Both the position numbers and the translations under genes were made by a program. Of a DNA stretch of 6,014 nucleotides, positions 1 through 5,454 are shown one piece after another. The notes below the pieces were generated by a model. That model made no database searches. It was given only the letters and a program-made list of their open reading frames with translations, and was not told the DNA's origin. Each line of letters opens with the position of its first letter. Position 1 is the first letter of the stretch. Source of the stretch: Deltaproteobacteria bacterium (GTDB lineage: Bacteria > Desulfobacterota > Desulfarculia > Adiutricales > Adiutricaceae). The DNA lies in assembly GCA_031278835.1 (NCBI GenBank), contig JAITJP010000367.1, forward strand, positions 1 to 6,014. Direction: 5' to 3'.

Positions 1-1
1 A

Positions 2-571
2 TTCATGAAGATAAAAGTCATCAAAGTTGATGACATCGGTACCATGAACTTATATGCTTACATATGTAAGGATTTATTCGAAGCAAACAAGCAAGAATTT
101 AATATTCTGAGAAATTTCAATTATGACCTTGCCGACGAAAAAGAAATCGCGCAAATTCAAGAAAAACTCAGAAAGAGAGGTATATTCATACTTATTTCAT
201 CAATGAAGTTGTTAAAAAATGAAGTTTTGCCATTTTACCATGAGCGCCAAGAAGACATAGAGCAGATCTTCGATTTTGCCAAAAATGACTTAGATTTGCT
301 GCCTCTACGAACTCATTGTCATGAAACCCTGAGAGGACATTTCATGGTTGTATTTATGGCTGCCATAGCCCAGGTTCACATGCGAAGGATTCTTGAAAAG
401 CGGAAAAATATTCACTTATCACCCTCGGCTGTTTTTGACATATTAAGTAGACATGGCACAAAAGTTTATGAAGATAAAAATTTTCATCTTCCTGATATTC
501 CTTCACCTTCGCTTAGGAATATATATGAAACTTTTAATGTTGACCTGCCCACAAAAATGTACATCCTTTGA
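2..571 (+). CDS. IS1634/IS4-like DDE transposase, C-terminal part (partial)
   Basis: This is the C-terminal part of an insertion-sequence transposase, which cuts and joins the ends of its element. The reading frame is open to the left edge, and the ATG at position 5 is probably internal because family members are roughly 450-600 residues and only 188 are seen here. Counting from that ATG, a 'GIFILISS' strand lies near residues 59-66. It is followed by a Y-x2-R-x4-E-x6-K signature (from FYHERQ to DFAKND), which holds the presumed catalytic Glu. The segment 'DLLPLRTHCHETLRGH' and a hydrophobic helix follow, as in IS1634-type enzymes. The R-to-E spacing is one residue longer than the classic IS4 YREK signature. 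The stop is TGA at 569-571. The gene is AT-rich compared with the genes to its right. Whether the element is intact cannot be judged, since its 5' half is outside the window. Family assignment is from motif memory; the exact subgroup is uncertain. Confidence 0.72.
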   Translation, partial: FMKIKVIKVDDIGTMNLYAYICKDLFEANKQEFNILRNFNYDLADEKEIAQIQEKLRKRGIFILISSMKLLKNEVLPFYHERQEDIEQIFDFAKNDLDLLPLRTHCHETLRGHFMVVFMAAIAQVHMRRILEKRKNIHLSPSAVFDILSRHGTKVYEDKNFHLPDIPSPSLRNIYETFNVDLPTKMYIL

Positions 572-640
572 GTATTTCAAGTTATGTTAGTGGGTGATCT
601 CCAATTGACCAGATATTTTTAGATTTGCAGGCCTAATCTA

Positions 641-1069
641 CCTAGCCCGGTCACCAAAAAGAGTACTATCGGCCAGAACACTTTTGGCCTCCAGTAAATT
701 TGCTTCTTGAAGCCGGATAGGCCGGCTAAATTTTACATAAAACTAACTGGCCCCAAAATTACCAATGGCCTCCAATAAGTCAGCCAGGGCTGCATCGCTA
801 TAATTGGCCCCATCAATAAGGCCATCAAAGGCCAGGGGAAAAATTAATTGCCTCGATGACTCATTTAAGGGATATAAATTCCTAGGCCCTATGGAAAAGC
901 TGGCCAAGGTCAAAGCCAGTAAACCCTCACCATAATTTACCTGCTCATCACTATTTTTTGAAATAAACCCATTCACAAAATCTATTAGGCCATATTTTTT
1001 AAAAAACCGCCATAATTCCTAATAGATCAAAGGGAAAAGCGCAAATTTCAACCCAATTATGGAACTCTT
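641..1069 (-). pseudogene. Degraded N-terminal part of an IS1634-like transposase (DUF4277-like)
   Basis: The minus-strand frame closed by TAG at 743-745 has an open stretch from 976, but the similarity starts earlier. Reading from about 1069 it gives 'GLKFALFPLIY', an in-frame TAG (1019-1021), then 'ELWRFFKKYGLIDFVNGFI', a 'VNYGEGLLALTL' segment, 'RNLYPLNE' and 'YSDAALADLLEAIGNFG'. This order matches the N-terminal domain of IS1634-type transposases (GxxPL, kyGLid, GxxxxaLxL, R-LY, DdaLxxxLdxiyxxG). After the second stop (743-745) the frame continues about 34 codons to a third stop at 638-640 and includes 'LADSTLFGD', which could be the first catalytic Asp region; that last part is weak. No start codon with a ribosome site is seen, and the catalytic core is missing, so this is a dead remnant. 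It converges on the transposase fragment at 2-571 and so cannot be its missing half without an inversion. Alternatively, 743-976 is a tiny hypothetical gene starting at GTG 976, which I think less likely. Confidence 0.58.
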
Positions 1070-1096
1070 TAATAGCCCTTAACGCTCTCCTTTACT
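1068..1096. repeat. 29-bp direct repeat, copy A
   Basis: This copy starts with TTTAATAGCC and ends with GCTCTCCTTTACT. It matches the copy at 1121-1149 at 26 of 29 positions (mismatches at repeat positions 11, 12 and 16). The copies start 53 bp apart with a 24-bp AT-rich gap. On the minus strand each holds AGTAAAGGAGAGC, which resembles a Shine-Dalgarno sequence, but no start codon follows at a usable distance. The copy touches the 5' edge of the transposase remnant. Confidence 0.75.
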
Positions 1097-1120
1097 TATT
1101 TTAACTTAATCAGAAAATTT

Positions 1121-1149
1121 TTTAATAGCCAATAAGGCTCTCCTTTACT
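1121..1149. repeat. 29-bp direct repeat, copy B
   Basis: This is the second copy of the repeat at 1068-1096. In this copy the differing bases create a short stem, AGCC-AATAA-GGCT, that copy A has only as AGC/GCT. It lies in the AT-rich gap between the mobA stop and the transposase remnant. No convincing third copy is seen 53 bp to either side. Confidence 0.75.
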
Positions 1150-1176
1150 AAAAAAAGGGTCAAAAAACTCAAAAAT

Positions 1177-1875
1177 TTAGCACTGGCCCGGGCCCGGGCC
1201 CGGTTTTTTTGAAAGCTTTGGGACCAAGCTGGCCTCGGCTTGTTCTAAGTCCTCGGGGCGATTGATGTTGAAAAAGATGGCTTCGGAGCCAAAGCTTTGG
1301 GCCACTTGCTGGTCAATTAGGGCCAGCCTTAAACGGTCCAAAGCCGCCCGGACCTGGTAATGTCCCTTTTCCAGAGCTTCTCGGATGACCCCGAGGCAGT
1401 TCTTGGAATAAAAGGCATTAAAGGGCTCGTAGCGCCCGCCTGGGCCCAGGGTCAAACAGACGTCATAGTGGCCCGAAGCGGCCATTTCCCGCAAATAGCC
1501 GATATAATCGGGATTAAGGAAGGGCATGTCGCAAGCGATGACGTATAACCAGGCTGTGGGGCAATGGGACAAACCCTGATAAATTCCGGCCAAGGGTCCG
1601 GCCCCCAGGCTATCTGGGAAGACCTCCAGGCCCTTAACTGGGTCATTGGATGAGACCAAAACCTGTCCAAAAAGGGCCCCCAGTTCGGCCAAAAGCTTTT
1701 CCAAAACCGAGCGCCCGCCCAGCATTAGCTTTTTTTTGTCATAGCCCATGCGGACCGAGCGGCCCCCGGCCAAAATCAGGGCCGAGTCCTGGGAAAAGCG
1801 CTTAGCCCCTGGGCCATTTTTGAGTAATGATTCATTAGGATCAAGCATGATTTTTTCTAATATTCCCATAACCAC
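1177..1875 (-). CDS. mobA: Molybdenum cofactor guanylyltransferase MobA
   Basis: MobA is a cytoplasmic enzyme that transfers GMP from GTP to Mo-molybdopterin, giving the guanine dinucleotide cofactor used by DMSO-reductase-family enzymes such as formate dehydrogenases and nitrate reductases. The nucleotide-binding signature 'LILAGGRSVRMGYDKKKL' spans residues 33-50. 'GAGPLAGI' lies at 91-98, the metal-binding 'CDMPFL' at 115-120 (Asp116), and the C-terminal 'FNINRPEDL' at 202-210, where Arg replaces the usual Thr. At 232 residues it is longer than the usual 190-210, because about 30 residues precede the core and the tail ends in (PG)3QC. The start is uncertain: GTG at 1875, ATG at 1869 and ATG at 1848 are all possible and none has a good ribosome site. 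It stands alone, with no other cofactor genes visible, about 350 bp from the kinase on the same strand and next to insertion-sequence debris. The related MobA-like cytidylyltransferases of the CO-dehydrogenase type are a less likely alternative. Confidence 0.9.
   Translation of the reverse strand: MVMGILEKIMLDPNESLLKNGPGAKRFSQDSALILAGGRSVRMGYDKKKLMLGGRSVLEKLLAELGALFGQVLVSSNDPVKGLEVFPDSLGAGPLAGIYQGLSHCPTAWLYVIACDMPFLNPDYIGYLREMAASGHYDVCLTLGPGGRYEPFNAFYSKNCLGVIREALEKGHYQVRAALDRLRLALIDQQVAQSFGSEAIFFNINRPEDLEQAEASLVPKLSKKPGPGPGQC
1185..1203. repeat. GGGCCC/CCGGGC hexanucleotide tandem tract
   Basis: Three tandem CCGGGC units (minus strand) form the last codons of mobA and encode Pro-Gly three times. 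The tract is self-complementary: CCGGGCCCGGGCCCGG at 1188-1203 is a perfect palindrome. Such tracts can slip, but one 6-bp unit would add or remove only Pro-Gly without a frameshift. Confidence 0.8.
1188..1210 (+). terminator. GC palindrome followed by seven T (possible plus-strand terminator)
   Basis: On the plus strand the 16-bp palindrome is followed directly by seven T (1204-1210), the layout of an intrinsic terminator. It would stop transcription running rightward into mobA antisense, for instance from the transposase side. The palindrome lacks a natural loop, so any hairpin would need a few unpaired central bases. For mobA itself this is coding sequence, so the match may be by chance. 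Confidence 0.35.
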
Positions 1876-1880
1876 TATTA

Positions 1881-1900
1881 ACTTAAAAGAGTTTTTAAGT
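1881..1900. promoter_or_regulatory. Perfect 8-bp inverted repeat upstream of mobA
   Basis: ACTTAAAA (1881-1888) and TTTTAAGT (1893-1900) are perfect inverted copies separated by GAGT. The repeat ends 5 bp before the GTG at 1875, or about 32 bp before the ATG at 1848. It is an operator candidate or an mRNA hairpin near the ribosome site. A TATATT-like stretch lies just further upstream on the minus strand, without a good -35 box. The function is inferred from position only. Confidence 0.45.
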
Positions 1901-2119
1901 AAAAAATATAAATTTAAGATTACTGGCCAGAGCTTGGTGGAAATTTTAAAAAAATGGCCCTAATTTAGCAATCAGGCCAGCTAGCCGGCCCAAAAAAAAT
2001 TTCCAATATCTACCCCCAGTTACAAAACAGGCCAATAAACGGGTCAAATCGCCCCAGGGCGGCCTGGCCCCACCGGGCGGGTACATTTTTACCGGATGCG
2101 GGGCTGGAGGCCCTGCCAG

Positions 2120-2145
2120 GCCCCTTTTTGACCGTTTAAAGGGGC
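2120..2145 (-). repeat. Stem-loop downstream of the kinase gene
   Basis: GCCCCTTT (2120-2127) and AAAGGGGC (2138-2145) are perfect 8-bp arms around a 10-nt loop. It lies about 80 bp past the kinase stop in the transcript direction. It could protect or end the kinase mRNA, but no T run follows on either strand, so it is not a standard intrinsic terminator. Confidence 0.5.
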
Positions 2146-2153
2146 AAACCCAT

Positions 2154-2176
2154 GGGGATCAGATCCCCCCGGGATC
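2154..2176. repeat. Overlapping GATC palindromes
   Basis: GGGGATC-A-GATCCCC (2154-2168) overlaps GATCCC-CCC-GGGATC (2162-2176), so the middle arm can pair with either neighbour but not both. The site lies just past the 3' end of the kinase gene. Three GATC sites occur within 23 bp. Confidence 0.6.
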
Positions 2177-2227
2177 CGCTCCCGATGGGCCATGGGCCAA
2201 CCGGAAAGTAATTTCAGGCCCTGGGGC

Positions 2228-5200
2228 TTAAAGGCTGGTGGAGCCGATCTTGGGTTCGCTGGGGACCTCACTGGAGGCGGGTTGGTTTTTGTTGGCGGGC
2301 AGCCATTTGGCGATGGCCTTAAAAAGTTCGTTGACGTCGATGGGTTTGTTGACGTGATCGTTCATGCCGGACTTAATGCTTAGTTCCCGGTCGCCGCTCA
2401 TGGCGTGGGCGGTCATGGCCACGATGGGGATGGTGTCGTAGCCGTTCATGCCCCGGATGATTTTGGTGGCCTCAAGGCCGTCCATCTCGGGCATTTGGAT
2501 ATCCATGAGGACCAGCTCGTAGGGGTCTCGCTGGATCATGTCAATGGCTTCTTTGCCGTTGTTGGCCACCTTGACGGTAAAGCCGGCCTTTTTGAGGATA
2601 CTGGTAGCCACCAGTTGGTTAACTTCGTTATCCTCGACTAGGAGAATGAGCGAGCCCTTCAGGTGGGCCACCAGTTCGCTGGCCTCGGAGCGGGACCGTT
2701 TCCTGGTCTTGGGGGCTTGGGGGGCCTTATCGAGTAAGCCGGACAGGGTTCCGGTTAGGGAGTTTAGGGACAAGGGCTTGGAAATAACCGCCTTAAAACC
2801 GGCTTCCTTGGCCTCGGTTTGCAGCTCATGGGGGCACAGGCCGTTTACGGTCAAAATGCCCACGGCCCTGGGCATGCTCTTAAAAATGGTCTGCCAAGCC
2901 TCCAGGCCGGTCATGCCGGTCATCTGGTAATCGATGACCACCAGATCGGGCATTTTTTCGTTTTTGTCTTTGAAGGAAGTGGTCCTGGTCACGGCCGCTT
3001 CGCCGGAAACGGCCTTGGAGACCTTAAAACCCAGGTTACTAAGATTTTTGGTTAAAATATGTAAAGCCGAGGGGTTATCGTCCACGGCCAGGGCCTGGTA
3101 ATCCTTGTAGGGCGGGGCTTTGGACTCGGGCACCCAGGGACTGGTTAGGCCAAAGCGCACGGTAAAGGTAAAGGTACTGCCTTTGTTGGGGGTGCTCTCG
3201 CACCAGACCTGGCCCTGCATCATCTCAACTAAGCGCTTGGAGATGGTCAGACCCAAACCAGTACCGCCGTATTTCCGGGTAGTCGAGGTATCGGCCTGGG
3301 TAAAGGGCGTAAACAGGTGACTTATCTGCTCCGGGGTCATGCCAATGCCGCTATCGATGACCGTAAAACGTAAGGTGCAGGTCTGGGTGATTTCTTCCAA
3401 GAGTTCCACCTTAACGCCAATTTCACCGGTGGCCGTAAACTTAATTGAGTTACTGATTAAGTTATTTAAGACCTGGGCCAAGCGGACCGGATCGCCGACC
3501 ACGGTCTGGGGCATGACCTCGGGAATATCGAGATAAAATTCCAGACCCTTTTCGGCCGCCTTAAGGGACTGCATTTCCATGGTCTCGCTGATGATCTCGT
3601 CTAAGCGGAACTCGATTTGCTCCATCTCCATCTTGCCGGCTTCGATCTTGGAAAAGTCCAAAATATCGTTAATGATGCGCAGCAAAGTCTTGGCGGCCGT
3701 CTGGGTCCGGTAGACGTATTCATACTGCTGGGTATCGAGTTCGGTTTGGAGACAAAGGTGACTTAAGCCAATGATGGCGTTCATGGGGGTTCTGATTTCG
3801 TGACTCATGTTGGCCAAAAACTCGCTCTTACTGCGGGTGCTGGCCTCGGCCGCTTCCCGGGCCTCGGAGAGAGCCCTTTCTTTTTCGGCCATCTCGGTTA
3901 CGTCCATAAGCCAGAACATTAGGCCAATGTCGCCCCCATACTCGCTTTTAAAGGCGTTAACCAGCATGTGGCGGATCTCACCATGGTTATCCAGGACCTG
4001 GACTTCCTGCCAAGCCAGTTTGCCTTTCCGGTCCAAAGTCCTCATGACCCTTTCGGCTTCGTCAGCGTCGGCGTAAATTTTGAGTATTGACTCGTTTATG
4101 TTTAAGCCCAGGGTCTGGCGGGCAAAGGGGGTGATGAACCTAATGTCGCCATCGACGCTGATCAAAAAGGCCACCGGGGAATTGTCCAGGATCTTTTGCA
4201 GTAAAATCCTTTCCCTTTCCACCTGGGCCTCGGCCGCCCGCAACTTTCTCATGTCCCTAAAATAGCAAAGAATCAAGTCATCGTCGGGGCCGTCAACCTT
4301 AACCAAAAAAACTTCCGACTGAATGGCGTCGCCGTTGATGTTTTGAAAGAGCCACTCAAAATTTATTTGCCCCTCGTCAAAGGCTTTTTGGATGTATTTG
4401 GGAAAGGCTTCCTCGGACAAACGGCCGTCGGGCTGGAAAGGCGGGGACAGGGTGGGAAAATAATCAAAATAGGATCTTTTGTCGGGAATACCAAAGATGG
4501 GAATAACCGCCCGGTTGCAATCGATTTGCTTAAGTTCTCGGTCCCAGAGGCTGCAGGCCATGGGCATGGAATCGAGCATCAATTGGTAATTGCAAATCTC
4601 ATCGCTGGTCATCTCGCCGGAAGGGTACTGAACATCGCCTTGGTTCAGGAAATAGTTAATCTCCTGGCCCTGGTCGTGCCTGGTTAAAATGGAAACCTTA
4701 ATTTGCTCATGGCTTCTTTCCGAGACCAGGCCCACGGAAAAAGCCTTCCGAAAAGCCCCCAGGTTGGAATCCCACAGCAAATGACTTAACTCAAAACCGT
4801 CTTTGAGCTTGTTTATCAAATCGCCCATGATTTTAATCAGGGCCTCTTGGTCCTGGTAATGGAGATAGCCGTTGTAAAAAGCCTCCGGGGTCCTGGGCAC
4901 GAAAGAATCGTCCTCGCCGATCAGCCTAAGTAAGCTTTGGTCATACTCAAACTCAAATCGCCAATCACCTTCTGGGGCTTGGGCCATTTCCGGACTGGCG
5001 CCCGCATTAGCCGAGGGGCTGGGCACCAGGGTTGGGCCAGAATTGTTGGATTGATTAGGGGCGCTTTGGCTGGGAGCCGGGCTGGCCCCAGGATTGGGGC
5101 TTTGGCTGGCTCCAGGATTGGGGTTTTGGCTGGCCCCGGGATTGGAGGCCGGCTTAGCTCCGGGATTGGGGGCCGGGGCGGAACTCTCGGGTTCCGGCCG

Positions 5201-5320
5201 CGGAGGGACCCTGGTGATGATTAACTCCACCTGGGCCAGACCGGCGGCAGTCAGAAGCCTTGCCTGCGTAGACAGGGGTAAGCTATCGTCCTGAGAGTTT
5301 AAAGAAAAATGCCAAACCAT
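2228..5320 (-). CDS. Multi-PAS hybrid sensor histidine kinase with two receiver domains
   Basis: This protein senses a signal, autophosphorylates on His and passes the phosphate to its own receivers. Layout: a short N-terminal segment (1-40); a Pro-rich linker with four NPGA repeats (52-83); a weak PAS-like region from about 118 to 225 ('WRFEFEYD'); PAS at about 246-356 ('LWDRELKQIDCNRA'); PAS at about 376-476; a short coiled stretch; HisKA with 'SHEIRTP' (phospho-acceptor His507); HATPase with N box 'NNLISNSIKF' (619-628), 'DSGIGM' (656-661) and 'GGTGLGL' (685-691). Receiver 1 has Asp747/748, Asp797, Thr824 and Lys848. Receiver 2 has Glu896/Asp897, Asp940, Thr970 and Lys992. Both keep the phosphorylation residues. 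I see no membrane segment, signal peptide, HAMP or HPt domain, so it is probably cytoplasmic and works with a separate HPt protein and response regulator. The start is fixed by an in-frame TGA three codons upstream; the ribosome site is weak. No partner regulator is encoded nearby, so target and signal are unknown. Confidence 0.93.
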   Translation of the reverse strand: MVWHFSLNSQDDSLPLSTQARLLTAAGLAQVELIITRVPPRPEPESSAPAPNPGAKPASNPGASQNPNPGASQSPNPGASPAPSQSAPNQSNNSGPTLVPSPSANAGASPEMAQAPEGDWRFEFEYDQSLLRLIGEDDSFVPRTPEAFYNGYLHYQDQEALIKIMGDLINKLKDGFELSHLLWDSNLGAFRKAFSVGLVSERSHEQIKVSILTRHDQGQEINYFLNQGDVQYPSGEMTSDEICNYQLMLDSMPMACSLWDRELKQIDCNRAVIPIFGIPDKRSYFDYFPTLSPPFQPDGRLSEEAFPKYIQKAFDEGQINFEWLFQNINGDAIQSEVFLVKVDGPDDDLILCYFRDMRKLRAAEAQVERERILLQKILDNSPVAFLISVDGDIRFITPFARQTLGLNINESILKIYADADEAERVMRTLDRKGKLAWQEVQVLDNHGEIRHMLVNAFKSEYGGDIGLMFWLMDVTEMAEKERALSEAREAAEASTRSKSEFLANMSHEIRTPMNAIIGLSHLCLQTELDTQQYEYVYRTQTAAKTLLRIINDILDFSKIEAGKMEMEQIEFRLDEIISETMEMQSLKAAEKGLEFYLDIPEVMPQTVVGDPVRLAQVLNNLISNSIKFTATGEIGVKVELLEEITQTCTLRFTVIDSGIGMTPEQISHLFTPFTQADTSTTRKYGGTGLGLTISKRLVEMMQGQVWCESTPNKGSTFTFTVRFGLTSPWVPESKAPPYKDYQALAVDDNPSALHILTKNLSNLGFKVSKAVSGEAAVTRTTSFKDKNEKMPDLVVIDYQMTGMTGLEAWQTIFKSMPRAVGILTVNGLCPHELQTEAKEAGFKAVISKPLSLNSLTGTLSGLLDKAPQAPKTRKRSRSEASELVAHLKGSLILLVEDNEVNQLVATSILKKAGFTVKVANNGKEAIDMIQRDPYELVLMDIQMPEMDGLEATKIIRGMNGYDTIPIVAMTAHAMSGDRELSIKSGMNDHVNKPIDVNELFKAIAKWLPANKNQPASSEVPSEPKIGSTSL
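5072..5167 (-). repeat. Four tandem 24-bp repeats encoding NPGA octapeptides
   Basis: Within the kinase gene, residues 52-83 read as NPGAKPAS, NPGASQNP, NPGASQSP and NPGASPAP, an exact 8-residue (24-bp) period. A decayed copy, NAGASPE, follows at 105-111. The DNA copies differ mainly at single bases, which suggests fairly recent duplication. The tract is a flexible linker between the N-terminal segment and the first PAS-like region; in-frame gain or loss of units would change only its length. Confidence 0.88.
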
Positions 5321-5347
5321 CGCGACTCATTTCTGGTGAACGACCGT

Positions 5348-5372
5348 AAAAAACCGACCGCCCGCGCGCGGT
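5348..5372 (-). terminator. Terminator-like hairpin in the kinase leader
   Basis: On the minus strand ACCGC (5372-5368) pairs with GCGGT (5361-5357) around a six-base loop. Then come CGG and six T (5353-5348). The hairpin ends 27 bp before the kinase ATG. It may end transcription of the upstream gene at 5455-6014, or act as an attenuator if the kinase transcript starts upstream of it. The stem is short (5 bp) but all strong except one pair, and the 3-nt gap before the T run is not ideal. Confidence 0.42.
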
Positions 5373-5375
5373 ATG

Positions 5376-5394
5376 GGAGGGCGACAAAGCCTCC
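5376..5394 (-). promoter_or_regulatory. GGAGG/CCTCC hairpin in the kinase leader
   Basis: In the minus-strand RNA, GGAGG (5394-5390) can pair with CCUCC (5380-5376) around a nine-base loop. The GGAGG looks like a strong ribosome site (AAAGGAGG), yet no start codon follows at a good distance; a TTG two bases on is too close. It sits about 70 bp before the kinase ATG, so it may be part of a folded leader. Confidence 0.3.
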
Positions 5395-5416
5395 TTTATA
5401 AAAAGCCACAAGGCTC

Positions 5417-5422
5417 ATTATA
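5417..5422 (-). promoter_or_regulatory. TATAAT -10 box candidate for the kinase gene
   Basis: A perfect TATAAT on the minus strand lies about 100 bp before the kinase ATG and 33 bp past the stop of the upstream gene. No good -35 box is found; the nearest guess, TTCGCC at 5448-5443, is 20 bp away. If used, transcription would begin near 5410 and cross the leader hairpins. Confidence 0.35.
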
Positions 5423-5454
5423 AGCTATATGGCCGAACTCGGGGCGAAAAATCG

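Larger units (their letters stand above)
1876..2227. other. Non-coding gap between mobA and the kinase gene
   Basis: No gene is supported here. The short frames in both directions lack family motifs and ribosome sites. The left third (to about 1960) is AT-rich; the right part is very GC-rich and full of inverted repeats, listed separately. A run of eight A sits near 1992-1999 beside GGCC-rich palindromic sequence. No textbook terminator for the kinase (stem followed at once by a T run on the minus strand) is seen. Confidence 0.6.

Noticed and set aside
1068..1149. Two 29-bp repeats with a 24-bp gap as a small CRISPR array
   Set aside because: Only two imperfect copies are present, the gap is short and of low complexity, and no cas gene or third repeat is seen.
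1748..1963. Plus-strand 71-codon frame antisense to the mobA start
   Set aside because: Most of it is the shadow of mobA; the remaining Lys/Ile/Phe-rich part is what AT-rich DNA gives by chance, and no ribosome site is seen.
2089..2271. Minus-strand 60-codon frame across the end of the kinase gene
   Set aside because: It overlaps the kinase in another frame, runs through stem-loop DNA and has a Pro/Gly/Arg composition typical of a non-coding frame.
4937..5224. Plus-strand 95-codon frame with Gly/Ala/Leu repeats
   Set aside because: Its repeats are the antisense reading of the NPGA linker in the kinase gene.
5327..5398. Leader peptide starting at the TTG two bases after GGAGG in the kinase leader
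   Set aside because: The ribosome-site spacing is too short for initiation, and the frame shows no features of a regulatory leader peptide.
5399..5415. AGCC-TTGT-GGCT hairpin plus T run as terminator of the upstream gene
   Set aside because: The stem is only 4 bp and the T run is broken after about five bases; too weak to call, though it could help the stronger hairpin at 5348-5372.
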